Positions 1 to 7,843 of a DNA stretch of 64,000 bases are shown one piece after another. Every line of letters starts with the position of its first letter. Within the stretch, counting starts at the first letter, position 1. The stretch covers positions 62,001 to 126,000 of the forward strand of contig CAVUUV010000009.1 in NCBI GenBank assembly GCA_963744905.1, in the 5' to 3' direction. Position numbers and translations under genes: made by a program. Origin of the DNA: DATFFO01 sp963744905 (GTDB lineage Bacteria > Actinomycetota > Acidimicrobiia > Spongiisociales > ZC4RG35). A model generated the notes under the pieces. That model was not told the DNA's origin. It did not search any database and was given only the letters and a program-made list of their open reading frames with translations.

Positions 1-51
1 TGATCGGCGCTCCCTCTTGCCTCTCCAGCCGTCTGCATGTATTATGCATGC

Positions 52-282
52 ATGCCTAATGTGCAGGTCCGGGACGTACCCGAAGAAATCCACGAAGCCC
101 TGGTCCGTCAGGCGGAGCTTGCCGGCCAGTCGCTCCAGCAGTACCTCGCGGCGAAACTGGCAATGATTGCGACCACCCCGACCATCGACGAAGTCCTAGA
201 CCGGATCGAACACCGCAGCAAGGGCCGGATGAGCGGCGAGGATGCCATCGCCGCTATCGAATCCGAACGTGCTCGTCGTTGA
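52..282 (+). CDS. VapB/FitA-type antitoxin
   Basis: Small protein of about 76 residues whose N-terminus (NVQVRDVPEEIHEALVRQAE) matches the ribbon-helix-helix fold of FitA/VapB antitoxins: a short beta strand followed by a helix with evenly spaced Leu and Ala. The rest (TIDEVLDRIE onwards) would be the toxin-binding tail. In the family, the antitoxin neutralises a partner PIN-domain RNase and represses its own operon. Several ATGs crowd the start (37, 52). I chose 52 because homology begins at the following Pro-Asn-Val. The gene overlaps the downstream toxin gene by 14 bases if that starts at 269, as expected for a co-translated pair. Confidence 0.8.
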   Translation: MPNVQVRDVPEEIHEALVRQAELAGQSLQQYLAAKLAMIATTPTIDEVLDRIEHRSKGRMSGEDAIAAIESERARR

Positions 283-658
283 CGCCTCGGTCATTGCGCC
301 GACGGTTGCCGACGGGGGGCCCGACGGCATCCGCTACCGGCAACGTCTTCACGGGGAGCAAATCGCCGTACCTGATCTGCTTCGCATCGAGGTCCTGTCG
401 GTGATCCGTCGCCAGCTCCACGTCGGAACTATCGACGCCACCCAGGCTGAAGAGGCCGTGACCGATCTCCTCGACCTTCCTATGACCGTCTATCCCACCG
501 CGCCGCTGCTGCGTCGCAGCTGGCAGCTGCGCGACAACCTCACCGCTTACGACGCCTGCTACGTCGCTCTGGCGGAAACCCTGGGCCGCAGCCTCCTCAC
601 CGCCGACACCCGGCTCGCTCGAGCGCCCGGCGCCCGCTGCACATTCGAGGTGATCTGA
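269..658 (+). CDS. VapC-type PIN-domain toxin RNase
   Basis: PIN-domain protein of 129 residues when started at GTG 269. The four acidic residues that bind Mg/Mn are visible: D5 (LVVDAS), E41 (LRIEVL), D95 (TAYDACYVAL) and D113 (LLTADTRLA). The final pair is the usual VapC signature. Known VapC proteins cleave tRNA or rRNA when released from the antitoxin. An ATG at 242 would add nine residues with no PIN homology, so the GTG that overlaps the end of the antitoxin gene is preferred. It forms a toxin-antitoxin operon with the gene before it. Nothing looks inactivated. Confidence 0.85.
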   Translation: MLVVDASVIAPTVADGGPDGIRYRQRLHGEQIAVPDLLRIEVLSVIRRQLHVGTIDATQAEEAVTDLLDLPMTVYPTAPLLRRSWQLRDNLTAYDACYVALAETLGRSLLTADTRLARAPGARCTFEVI

Positions 659-852
659 TCAGAACGAACGAGCGCATACGTGCCGATAGCGGACGGGTAG
701 GCGAAACGGGCGCTATGGCGCGATATCAGGGTGATCTAGTGCTCATGCTCAGAGGTCCACCGAGCCTTGGCCTTGGTCCTCAGCGGATCGGCAGCGGCTT
801 TGTCAGGCCGCAGGACTTGGGCGGCCTCGCAACGTGACAAGCCCAAGGTGAA

Positions 853-874
853 GGACCGCCCCTGAAGGCGGCCC
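853..874 (-). terminator. possible hairpin terminator of the XRE gene
   Basis: GGACCGCC and GGCGGCCC form an eight-base stem with one A-C mismatch around a six-base loop, about 60 bases past the stop of the minus-strand XRE gene. No strong U-tract follows, so this is weak. I see nothing else recognisable between 659 and 932. Confidence 0.3.
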
Positions 875-932
875 TTCATTGTGGTCAGAGGTTCGGAGCC
901 ATGTATGGCCCATAGGCGAGCCGGTCAGATCG

Positions 933-1382
933 TCACCGATCCTTGAGTTTGTCGATTTCATCAACCAGTCGCTTCGTATCCGGACGATCCTTGAGTCTGT
1001 CGATTTCATCAACCAGTCGCTCCGTATCCGGACGACCCCTGAGTCTGCGGATTTCATCGACGAACCGCCCCGTCTTCTGCGAACGGCCTGATTCTCGGTC
1101 TTCTGCCATGTGTTTGTCTCCATGATTGGTAAGTGGGACTGGGTACTGGAAAACGTCATCGAGTGGGACGTTGAGCGCCTGTGCGATTCGGAACGCCATT
1201 TCAAGGGACGGGGAGTATCGGCCCTTCTCGATGGCGATGACGGTCTGGCGCGTTACACCGATGAGGCCTGCCAGTTCCGCCTGGGTCATCTCGCCTTGGG
1301 CGAACCTGAGTGCCCGAATCGAATTGGTGACTTTGGTTGGTTTGACGATACGCTGAAAACTCGGGGATGCTCTTGACGACAA
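933..1382 (-). CDS. XRE-family HTH regulator with repeated C-terminal tail
   Basis: 149 residues. Residues 20-80 are a compact Cro/C1 HTH of the YozG/antitoxin type (MTQAELAGLIGVTRQTVIAI, then EKGRYSPSLEMAFRIA, then VFQY). A linker is followed by a tail made of two 16-residue repeats and a partial third: RFVDEIRRLRGRPDTE, RLVDEIDRLKDRPDTK, RLVDEIDKLKDR. Each is charged and helical with hydrophobic residues at V/I/L positions, suggesting an oligomerisation helix. The only start codon upstream of the HTH is TTG 1382, placed seven bases after a TATACG -10 box, so the mRNA may be leaderless. Family knowledge supports DNA binding and autoregulation. The function of the tail is unknown. Confidence 0.75.
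   Translation of the reverse strand: MSSRASPSFQRIVKPTKVTNSIRALRFAQGEMTQAELAGLIGVTRQTVIAIEKGRYSPSLEMAFRIAQALNVPLDDVFQYPVPLTNHGDKHMAEDRESGRSQKTGRFVDEIRRLRGRPDTERLVDEIDRLKDRPDTKRLVDEIDKLKDR
936..1067 (-). repeat. 48-bp tandem repeats inside the XRE gene
   Basis: Two full copies and one three-quarter copy of a 48-base unit, in frame, encode the 16-residue repeats at the C-terminus of the XRE regulator. The two copies nearest the stop codon are almost identical at DNA level (a shared ttgag..ctgtcgatttcatcaa core on the plus strand). The first is more diverged. This suggests recent duplication and possible copy-number variation between strains. Confidence 0.85.
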
Positions 1383-1389
1383 GGAAGAG

Positions 1390-1416
1390 CGTATAACAAA
1401 CCCGACACAGTGTCAA
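1390..1416 (-). promoter_or_regulatory. XRE promoter with overlapping palindromic operator
   Basis: On the minus strand a TTGACA -35 box (1411-1416) and a TATACG -10 box (1390-1395) are separated by 15 bases. The perfect palindrome GACACAGTGTC (1404-1414) overlaps the -35 box. The predicted transcript would start at or next to the TTG codon at 1382. An operator on the -35 box fits autorepression by the XRE protein, which is inference. Confidence 0.55.
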
Positions 1417-1659
1417 AGTTTCTTTACTAGGCACTCGCGGTCTCTGACGGAGCGCATAATCGCGGTCACCTCACCCTCGCAGACCGTCCCGATACCGAGA
1501 GATATCCGGCATTCTGCGCTACCAACCCGGCCCACCGGGTACGTGGCAATGCTTGTACTTCAGTCCCGAGCCGCACGCACATCACTCGTTCCGACCGATC
1601 CTCGAGCTTGTCGCTCGAGACGGCGTGGCGAGTTTCGCCACGAACTCAGCCGACTGTTC

Positions 1660-1962
1660 TCGCCCCTCCGCTACTCCAACTTCCGCAACCGTGTCTGGAT
1701 CCCCGCAACCGAGGCGGCAGGACTCCCTGGCCTAGACATCCACGAGCTGCGCCACACCGCTACATCGTTGATGATCAAAGCAGGCGCCGACCCCAAGCTC
1801 ATCCAGACCCAGCTCGGCCACGCCTCGATCGCCATCACCTACGACGTATACGGCCACCTCTTCCCCGACCGTCTCGACGAGTTGGCTTCCAAGCTCGACG
1901 AGCTGATCCGCAATGGCAGACCGGGACGAGACCAGGATCGGAGCACCGGCAGAACGCTCTAG
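1660..1962 (+). pseudogene. tyrosine recombinase (phage integrase) C-terminal remnant
   Basis: About 100 residues match the C-terminal catalytic part of a site-specific tyrosine recombinase: HELRHTATSLMIKAGADPKL carries the H-x-x-R motif, then LGHAS supplies the next conserved His, and YDVYGHLF contains the nucleophile Tyr. Upstream the reading frame continues to 1543 but has no integrase similarity, so the N-terminal arm-binding and core-binding domains and the first catalytic Arg are gone. A full integrase needs about 350-400 residues. I read this as the decayed end of an integrated element. It lies between the XRE gene and the nucleotidyltransferase/HEPN pair, close to a tRNA-like fragment at 3071. 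Confidence 0.75.
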
Positions 1963-1972
1963 GCTCTTTTTC

Positions 1973-2032
1973 ACTGCCCATTATTCTTGGCAGATGCCTA
2001 GTAGAGTTGGCAACTGTCCACTATACTTGGCA
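1973..2032 (+). repeat. three tandem 20-bp iterons upstream of the nucleotidyltransferase gene
   Basis: Three 20-base units run head to tail at 1973, 1993 and 2013, each ending in TTGGCA (1987, 2007, 2027; exact 20-base spacing). Units 1 and 3 agree at 17 of 20 positions and unit 2 is more diverged. Unit 3 contains TATACT (2022-2027), which ends seven bases before the GTG start, so it is also the likely -10 box of a leaderless transcript. A 20-bp period puts all copies roughly on one DNA face. This fits an operator for the winged-helix part of the downstream protein (inference). Confidence 0.7.
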
Positions 2033-2034
2033 TC

Positions 2035-2625
2035 GTGAATCTGGGACATCCCCTCTCATCCCTGATAACCACCCTATCGGGCCAGGTCCTCGAGGTGTTG
2101 GTCAACACCTCCTATCCCCTGTCGGGCCGGCACGTGATGCGGTTGTTGCGTCGCGAAGCCAGCCAGCAGGGTGTCCAGAACGCCCTCGACGAATTGGCGG
2201 CTCAGGGGCTCGTCGAGCGGGTCTCCGCTGGGGGATCGATCCTCAACACCCTCAACCGGGACCACATCCTGGCCCCCTACATCATCGGCATCGTCAATCT
2301 GAGGAACGAACTGATCGACCGAATCGCGACCATCGTTTCCGAGGAAGCTCCCGAAGTGAGGCAAGCGATCCTGTTCGGCTCTGTCGCACGTGGCAGCGCC
2401 GACGAGGAGAGCGACATCGATATCGCTCTGGTCTGGCCGGACGAGGAGTCACAAGAGACCACTGAAGAGAACATCGCTGTTCGGGTAGACGATCTGACCG
2501 GGAATGCCTGCAACCTCCTCCACTACACCGCGGAGGAATTCGACACCCTCCCGGGGAGAGCCCCAGAGCTCTACGCCGCCCTCGAATCCGAGGGAATCGA
2601 CCTCATTGGCGCTCTGGCTCGCTGA
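2035..2625 (+). CDS. winged-helix MNT-type nucleotidyltransferase (antitoxin-like)
   Basis: 196 residues. Residues 1-75 look like a winged helix (LSGRHVMRLLRREASQQGVQ, then LDELAAQGLVERVSAGGSIL). Residues 108-190 are a minimal nucleotidyltransferase: GSVARG at 115-120 and the metal-binding D127-x-D129, with VWPDEESQ after it. MNT proteins paired with HEPN RNases neutralise the toxin, in characterised cases by adding AMP to it, so that role is the likely one here. The GTG start follows three 20-bp iterons and a -10 box. The stop overlaps the next ATG by one base (TGATG), showing translational coupling. The fused DNA-binding domain suggests it also represses its own operon. Confidence 0.8.
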   Translation: MNLGHPLSSLITTLSGQVLEVLVNTSYPLSGRHVMRLLRREASQQGVQNALDELAAQGLVERVSAGGSILNTLNRDHILAPYIIGIVNLRNELIDRIATIVSEEAPEVRQAILFGSVARGSADEESDIDIALVWPDEESQETTEENIAVRVDDLTGNACNLLHYTAEEFDTLPGRAPELYAALESEGIDLIGALAR

Positions 2626-3029
2626 TGGCCAGGAAGTCATCGAGAACTCGGCCGTGCGGGCCTAACGACGCAGACCAGCGGCACGACCAAGCCAAAGCCT
2701 TCGCCGAGCTTGCCGAATTGGATCCCGAATCCGACGACGGGGCGACACGCTCGGCGGCGGTCAGCAACGCCGTGCTGGCGGGCATCGCAGCCGCCGATTC
2801 GATCTGCTGCCGACGTCTCGGCCGCCATGCCGCCGGAGACGACCACAAACAGGCAATCGCGCTCGTCGAGGAGGCAGGCGACGTGGGCCGCGAGGCGAAG
2901 GGCCATCTGGAAACACTGTTGTCGATCAAACACAAGGCACAGTACGAACAGGCCGATCCAACGGTCCCGGAGGCGAAAAGGGCGATCCGCGCCATGCGCT
3001 CCATCCTCGAGCTCGCCGCTCGAGCCTGA
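2625..3029 (+). CDS. HEPN-like protein, probable toxin partner
   Basis: 134-residue mostly helical protein. It is placed in the HEPN group from its helix pattern, its partner gene and an R-x6-H motif (R67..H74, RHAAGDDH; R63-x4-H68 overlaps it). HEPN toxins are RNases that use an R-x4-6-H motif, and many sit next to MNT nucleotidyltransferases. The ATG overlaps the stop of the nucleotidyltransferase gene, so the pair is co-translated. The N-terminal 20 residues are basic and probably disordered. The C-terminal helix (EAKRAIRAMRSILELA) is typical. The catalytic role is inferred from family and context. Confidence 0.65.
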   Translation: MARKSSRTRPCGPNDADQRHDQAKAFAELAELDPESDDGATRSAAVSNAVLAGIAAADSICCRRLGRHAAGDDHKQAIALVEEAGDVGREAKGHLETLLSIKHKAQYEQADPTVPEAKRAIRAMRSILELAARA

Positions 3030-3070
3030 GCCATGCGGACTCCTCGCGGTCTCCCCGACCCAACGCCCCA

Positions 3071-3139
3071 GGTCAGACCGCTGAAACTGCCGGTCTGAAA
3101 AACCGGAGGTCGACGGATCGACGCCGTCCCTGACCACCA
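3071..3139 (+). pseudogene. degenerate tRNA-Phe(GAA)-like sequence
   Basis: The 3' half folds as a tRNA: anticodon stem CCGGT/ACCGG around the loop CTGAAAA (anticodon GAA, 3095-3101), variable loop AGGTC, T-stem GACGG/CCGTC with loop ATCGACG, acceptor strand CCTGACC, then A and CCA. A 5' strand GGTCAGA (3071-3077) can pair six of seven bases with the acceptor. Only 12 bases remain for the D-arm, with no proper D-stem, and T54 is replaced by A. It is therefore unlikely to be a working tRNA. A tRNA 3' half next to an integrase remnant is typical of an attachment site. Confidence 0.5.
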
Positions 3140-3444
3140 ATTCCCTACCTGGGGAAACGCCCGAAGCCGCCCTGTGCAGGTTGGGTTTCCGGGTGCCTTG
3201 CTCAACTCGCCTCGTTGCGCGATATTTCGCGACCTTTCACGTCGTCTTGCGGACTCTCGCGGACTATCAGCGGGCTCCTCCGCCGTGCAAAGCGTGGCGA
3301 GCAGACCTCTAGCGACTCTGAGTGGAGGGTTACCGTCAGTGGTGAGAGGGTGGACCGGGGCGCACTGGACGTGCGTGATATGGGCGGTTTGTGGATGCGC
3401 CCGGACGGTGGCGGGCGGAGGGTCTTCGAGCGTAGGCTTCGAAC
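3140..3444. other. non-coding stretch before the LuxR-type gene
   Basis: About 300 bases with no supported gene. It follows the tRNA-like fragment and leads into the large LuxR-type gene. No clear promoter, terminator or RNA structure was recognised, although a promoter for the LuxR-type gene must lie here or nearby. Confidence 0.5.
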
Positions 3445-6258
3445 ATGGCCTCGGCGGACTTGCTGGTCGGGAGGGACGCCGAACTCGGCGTGGCGGCGAC
3501 CGCCGTCCGCGATCTCATCGACGGCAGGGCATCGGCGCTGATCATCGACGGGGAAGCGGGCATCGGCAAAACCCGGCTGGTGCAGTTCATCGCCGAAGAT
3601 GCCCGCTCTCGGGGTGCGGTGGTGTTCTCCGGTCAGGGGCACCCCTTCGAGCGAACCCGCCCATTCGGTGTGGCAGCCACCGCCCTTGACCTGAGCCGGC
3701 GGTCGCCGGATCGAAGGCGGGCTGCGATCGGCGCCCTCATCGCAGGCGAGATGGCTGTGAGGTCGGCCGCCGACATCCAGTTCCGTGTCATCGAGGCGAT
3801 CGTGGAATTGGTGGAGGAAGCGTGCGTCGAGAGCCCGGTGCTGCTGATAGCCGAGGACATCCATTGGTCGGACCCAGCGAGCCTGTTGGCCATCTCGTCG
3901 GTGACGCGCCAGGTTTCGCTGGCGCCGCTGCTCGTAGTGGTCACCGCCCGGCCCGCGTCGCTGTCGCCCGAAGGTGCCCGGCTGCTCGACGAGCTGGCGG
4001 ATAAAGGTGCCCGTGCGCTTGAGCCTGGGCCGCTCACACCCGACGATGTCGCGTTGCTCGCCGGCCGTATGCTCGGGGGACCTCCCGGGCCCGATCTCTC
4101 CTCGATGCTGGCCAAGGCCGGCGGCAATCCGTTGTGGACGGTGGCCATGCTGCACTCGCTGATCGACGGGGGAATGCTGCGTCGCATCGGGGACCGGGTC
4201 GAGCCGACGACGTTCGAGCTGCCTGCCTCGCTGAGCGACCTGGTGGTTCGCCGGCTGCGACACCTGCCGACGGCGACGCTAGAGCTTTTGCGGGCCGCCG
4301 CGGTGCTCGGCGACTCCGTTTCGGTGCGCGATGTCGCCGCGGTTGCCCGCCGATCGACCGCCGAGATCGTGGGGCAACTGGGCGACGCTTTTGACCTACA
4401 GCTTCTCGACGAGGACGACGGACGGATCGTGTTCCGGCACCAACTAGTGCACGACGCCATCTACCGACACATACCGTCGCCGGTGCGCCTCCTGCTGCAT
4501 CGCGAGGCGGCGGGGGCACTGATGGCAGCCGGCGCCGACCGCTTGGACGTCGCCGATCATCTGCTACTAGGGGCGGAACCCGGCGACGTGCAAGTGGTCG
4601 GTTGGTTGCGGGAGGCGGCAAATGATGCGGCTACCAAGGCGCCGCTGGTCGCCGTCGAGCTCCTCCGCCGCGCCGAGGCGCTGGTCCCGGACGGTGACCC
4701 CGCACGCGACCTGCTGACGGCGGAGCTGGTCGGGGCGCTGCTGCGCGCCGGGCTGGTGGCCGAGGCGTCGGCGCGGGCGGAGGCGATCCTCGCCCGGCCG
4801 CACGCTTCGGAAATCGACACTCCGGTGCTCCTGGCGCTCCTCGGTGCGTTGGCGCTCCAGAACCGCGCCGCCGAGATCGTCGACCTCGTCGAGACCAGTC
4901 TGGCCGGCACCGCCGGGCTCACGCCCTTCGAGGAGGTGCCCATGCTGGCCCAGCAGAGCTGGGCTCTCACGTACTCGGGCGACCCCGGTGCCGGTGAAAG
5001 GGCCGCCAACCGGGCGTTGGTCATCGCCGAACAGGCAGACGATGCGGCGATGACCGTGTGGGCCCGAACGGCGCTGCTGGTGGCCGTGGGACGCCAGGGC
5101 CGCTTCGACGAGGCGCTGGCCCACGCCCGACTGGCGGCTGCGGTCGACCCCCGCGACACCAGATCGCTTCCGCTCCAACCCAGGTTCATGCTGGGTCTGA
5201 CGCTGTTCGACTGCGACCTGATCACCGAGGCGCGCCAGGCCTTCCGCGAGGCGCTCGGCGACGAGTTTGGATCCGGGTGGTGGCTGTCCGGCGCGCTGAT
5301 GGCCGATGCCCAGGTGTCGTTTGCCCTTGGTGAGTGGGAGGATGCCCTTCCAGCTCTGATTGCCGGTGCCCAGGTGGCCCAGGAGAAGGGGGACCAGCTT
5401 TTGGTGACACAGGCCATTGCCTACCAGATCATCATCGCCACGGCGAAGGGAGATCATCGGCAGGCAGGCGAGCTGGTCGACGGAATCGCACCCACACTGG
5501 AAGCCGAAGAGCTGAGCTACAACGCCGGGATTCTCGCCTCTGCGGTAGCCGGTCTGAAGGCAGCGGAAGCCGACCGGCAGGGGGCCTTCGACGTCCTGCT
5601 GCGGTGCTGGCGGTTCGACGCAACGAGGGGGTGTCGCTTCTACCACCGCGCTCTTGCCCCCGACCTGGTGCGGCTTGCCGTTGGGTTGGGTCATCGTGCT
5701 GTCGCCGCCGAGGTCGCCGCCGTGACCGCCGATGGGGTCGCCCTGGCACCCCAGGTGCCGTCGGCTCGCAGCCTGGCGCTCCGCTGCCGGGGACTTGTCG
5801 ACGGCGACCCCGAACCGCTGCTGGAGGCAGTGGCGCTCGCCCGTCGATCGCCGCTCATGATCGACCACGCCGGTATCTGCGAGGATGCGGCGAGAGTGCT
5901 CGCCGACACCGGCCGGCGCGACGAGGCGGCGGCGCTCTTCACCGAGGCGACGGAACGCTACGAGCAGGCGGGGGCCGACGCCTGGGCACGTCGGGTGCGA
6001 GCCGAGCTACGACGCCTCGGCGTCCGGCGAGGCACCCATGGGACGCGGCAGCGGCCGCTCAGCGGCTGGGAGAGCCTCACCCCGACCGAGCGGTCGGTCT
6101 CAGTCCTGGTCGCCGAAGGTCTGACCAACGCCGCGGTGGCCAGACGGCTGTACATCTCCCCGTACACCGTGAACTCCCACCTGCGCCACATCTTCGCCAA
6201 GCTCGGTGTCTCCAACCGGGTGGAGCTCGCCACCGTCACAAATCACGCGATCGGGTGA
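3445..6258 (+). CDS. large ATP-binding LuxR-family (LAL) regulator
   Basis: 937 residues, the usual size of LAL (MalT-like) regulators. It has an N-terminal AAA/STAND ATPase with Walker A GEAGIGKT (36-43) and Walker B VLLIAED (132-138). A long alpha-helical TPR-like middle follows (about 350-860), and the end is a LuxR/GerE HTH (LTPTERSVSVLVAEGLTNAA; YISPYTVNSHLRHIFAKLGV). In the family, ligand binding and nucleotide state control oligomerisation and transcription activation. The inducer cannot be told from sequence. The downstream SnoaL-like gene, 76 bases away on the same strand, is a plausible target. The ATG at 3445 places the ATPase homology a few residues in, but no strong Shine-Dalgarno precedes it. 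Confidence 0.9.
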   Translation: MASADLLVGRDAELGVAATAVRDLIDGRASALIIDGEAGIGKTRLVQFIAEDARSRGAVVFSGQGHPFERTRPFGVAATALDLSRRSPDRRRAAIGALIAGEMAVRSAADIQFRVIEAIVELVEEACVESPVLLIAEDIHWSDPASLLAISSVTRQVSLAPLLVVVTARPASLSPEGARLLDELADKGARALEPGPLTPDDVALLAGRMLGGPPGPDLSSMLAKAGGNPLWTVAMLHSLIDGGMLRRIGDRVEPTTFELPASLSDLVVRRLRHLPTATLELLRAAAVLGDSVSVRDVAAVARRSTAEIVGQLGDAFDLQLLDEDDGRIVFRHQLVHDAIYRHIPSPVRLLLHREAAGALMAAGADRLDVADHLLLGAEPGDVQVVGWLREAANDAATKAPLVAVELLRRAEALVPDGDPARDLLTAELVGALLRAGLVAEASARAEAILARPHASEIDTPVLLALLGALALQNRAAEIVDLVETSLAGTAGLTPFEEVPMLAQQSWALTYSGDPGAGERAANRALVIAEQADDAAMTVWARTALLVAVGRQGRFDEALAHARLAAAVDPRDTRSLPLQPRFMLGLTLFDCDLITEARQAFREALGDEFGSGWWLSGALMADAQVSFALGEWEDALPALIAGAQVAQEKGDQLLVTQAIAYQIIIATAKGDHRQAGELVDGIAPTLEAEELSYNAGILASAVAGLKAAEADRQGAFDVLLRCWRFDATRGCRFYHRALAPDLVRLAVGLGHRAVAAEVAAVTADGVALAPQVPSARSLALRCRGLVDGDPEPLLEAVALARRSPLMIDHAGICEDAARVLADTGRRDEAAALFTEATERYEQAGADAWARRVRAELRRLGVRRGTHGTRQRPLSGWESLTPTERSVSVLVAEGLTNAAVARRLYISPYTVNSHLRHIFAKLGVSNRVELATVTNHAIG

Positions 6259-6334
6259 TGTCTCATCCGCCGATCGGCGGCATGGTCGGTCTCGTACGGA
6301 CGGTTCCCCGTCCCCGACGAAAGGATGATGAGGC

Positions 6335-6742
6335 ATGTCCAACGCAAATGTGTCGGTGTCCGAGCAGAACAAGGCCGTGGTTCGGAGGTTCATCACCGAG
6401 GTCTTGCAAGCTGGTCGCCTCGACCTCGTCGATGAGCTGCTCGCCCCCACCTACGTGAACAGGACGATGGGCACCGATCTGCCCGCCTTCAAGGGGATGC
6501 TCACCGCGTTGGCCGACGCCCTCCCCGTACGCCGGTTCGATATCGAGGAGCTGATCGCCGAGGCGAATGCGGTGGTCGCTCGATTTTCCTGGGAGGCGCA
6601 TGACCGGAATGGGGGGACCCTCTCCGTTCGCGGTCTGACCTACTACCGGATCACCGACGGCAAGATCGCGGAAGATGAGCCGATCACGACCCCCGACCTC
6701 GCCCAGGCCCTCGCCCCGCTGATGGCGCAGGCGAACGAATAG
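6335..6742 (+). CDS. SnoaL-like / NTF2-fold protein
   Basis: 135 residues with the opening of SnoaL/ester-cyclase-like proteins (NKAVVRRFITEVLQAGRLDL, then VDELLAPTYVNR) and the later FSWEAHDRNGGTLSVRGLTY and ITDGKIAEDEPITT strands of the NTF2 cone fold. Some members close polyketide rings, but most, like this one, have no known substrate. There is no signal peptide, so it is cytoplasmic. AAAGGA lies about ten bases before the ATG. It may be controlled by the LAL regulator just upstream. A second, broken copy of the fold follows at once, which suggests local duplication. Confidence 0.8.
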   Translation: MSNANVSVSEQNKAVVRRFITEVLQAGRLDLVDELLAPTYVNRTMGTDLPAFKGMLTALADALPVRRFDIEELIAEANAVVARFSWEAHDRNGGTLSVRGLTYYRITDGKIAEDEPITTPDLAQALAPLMAQANE

Positions 6743-6958
6743 ATGGAGGACACAAGGGACCCGCACGACACAACCAGGCGCCTGTACGCATCGATGCCTG
6801 TACGCATCGATCAAGCGCCGGAGACATCGAGACGCTGGGCAAGTTCTTCGGCGACGACTTCGTCGATCACGAGGAGAACCCGGGTTTCGGCCACCTCCAG
6901 CTCCACGACGACCGGGAATTCAAGCCGGATCGACCCGTGAGTTTTCCGAAGAGGGCCT
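6743..6958 (+). pseudogene. truncated SnoaL-like remnant
   Basis: Directly after the SnoaL-like gene a short frame begins in SnoaL style (RRLYAS), then a 16-base unit GCCTGTACGCATCGAT is repeated in tandem (6780-6795 and 6796-6811). The family pattern resumes in another frame as GDIETLGKFFGDDFVDHEEN, then PGFG, before ending at a TGA near 6958. Only the first third of the fold is present. The duplication and frame change mark it as a dead fragment, possibly the start of a second SnoaL gene that has been mostly deleted. Confidence 0.55.
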
Positions 6959-7058
6959 GAGGCTCCTCTGACCCAAACCGTCCGATAAATCGGTGCCTGA
7001 TCTGCGTGGTCTGATGATGTGTACGCTCGCTAAGTTCCAGCGACGAAGGACGCAAAGT

Positions 7059-7501
7059 ATGCCCAGCTTTGCGGCGAGTGTTGTCATCGATCGGCCCCCG
7101 CGAGATGTCTTCGATTACCTCACCGACCCCTCGCACCTCTCCGAGTGGACCGAAGGGTGCGATCTGCCGAGTGGTCATCCAAGGGTCAGCCCGACGTCGG
7201 CTCCACCATGACGGCGCGAATGGGGTCTAGAACTCCGGGAGGCGAACTCCAGCTCGAGGTCACGAAATGGGATCCTCCCACCGGATACGACGAGCGCATG
7301 CTCACGCCGGTGTTCCCCCTAAAGGCGATGCGCCGCGAATATCTATTCGTGCCAGACGGCAGCCGCACCCGGGTGACCCTGAATGGTGAGTTCACGATGG
7401 TGGGTGGACTCAGGTTTGCCAGCGGTTGGATGCAAAGGAGGGCGACCAGCTTGAATCAGCAGCGCCTTGACGCTGCGAAGCGGGTTCTGGAGGCGGGCTG
7501 A
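7059..7501 (+). pseudogene. SRPBCC (START-like) family gene with one frameshift
   Basis: The first part (MPSFAASVVIDRPPRDVFDY, LTDPSHLSEW) is the classical N-terminus of SRPBCC ligand-binding proteins. The remainder (VGSTMTARMG, LQLEVTKWDPPTGYDER, RVTLNGEFTM, ATSLNQQRLDAAKRVLEAG) continues in the +1 frame. The break is at the GGG run 7155-7157. One extra G would give an uninterrupted protein of about 147 residues, the usual family length. A homopolymer indel is the commonest sequencing error, so the gene may be intact in the organism. The family binds hydrophobic ligands in a deep cavity. The substrate is unknown. Confidence 0.7.
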
Positions 7502-7843
7502 TCACGGGTCGGTTCAGCCCACCGAGCCACCTCGGTCGACGGGGCCGATCAACAACCCGCTCTAGAACCGGCAGGGAGGATGTGTTTGGGTGGACCGCAT
7601 CCACCAATTGATGGACCTTCCGGCCGTATACCGCCGGGGCCATCGGGACGACCACCGATGGTTCGAACCCCACGCCAGACCCACGAACCGCTCGATATCG
7701 AGCATCGAGGCGATGGGCCAACTGTTCTCCGTGAGACGGGCAGAGATAGGAATAGCTCTGGGACCGCCACACTCGGAGGGCGGTGGAGCAGCCTGGCCGG
7801 AGAGACGTCAACCTCAGCCGTGATCGGCACCCTTCCTGGGCTG
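7502..7843. other. intergenic stretch with no recognised feature
   Basis: About 340 bases between the SRPBCC gene and the convergent hotdog gene. Open frames exist on both strands, but none has recognisable homology, a ribosome binding site or a credible composition. No clear terminator hairpin was found. Confidence 0.45.

Noticed and set aside
3071..3139. Functional tRNA-Phe gene
   Set aside because: Only 12 bases remain for the D-arm, one acceptor mismatch and A at position 54; kept as a degenerate tRNA-like fragment instead.
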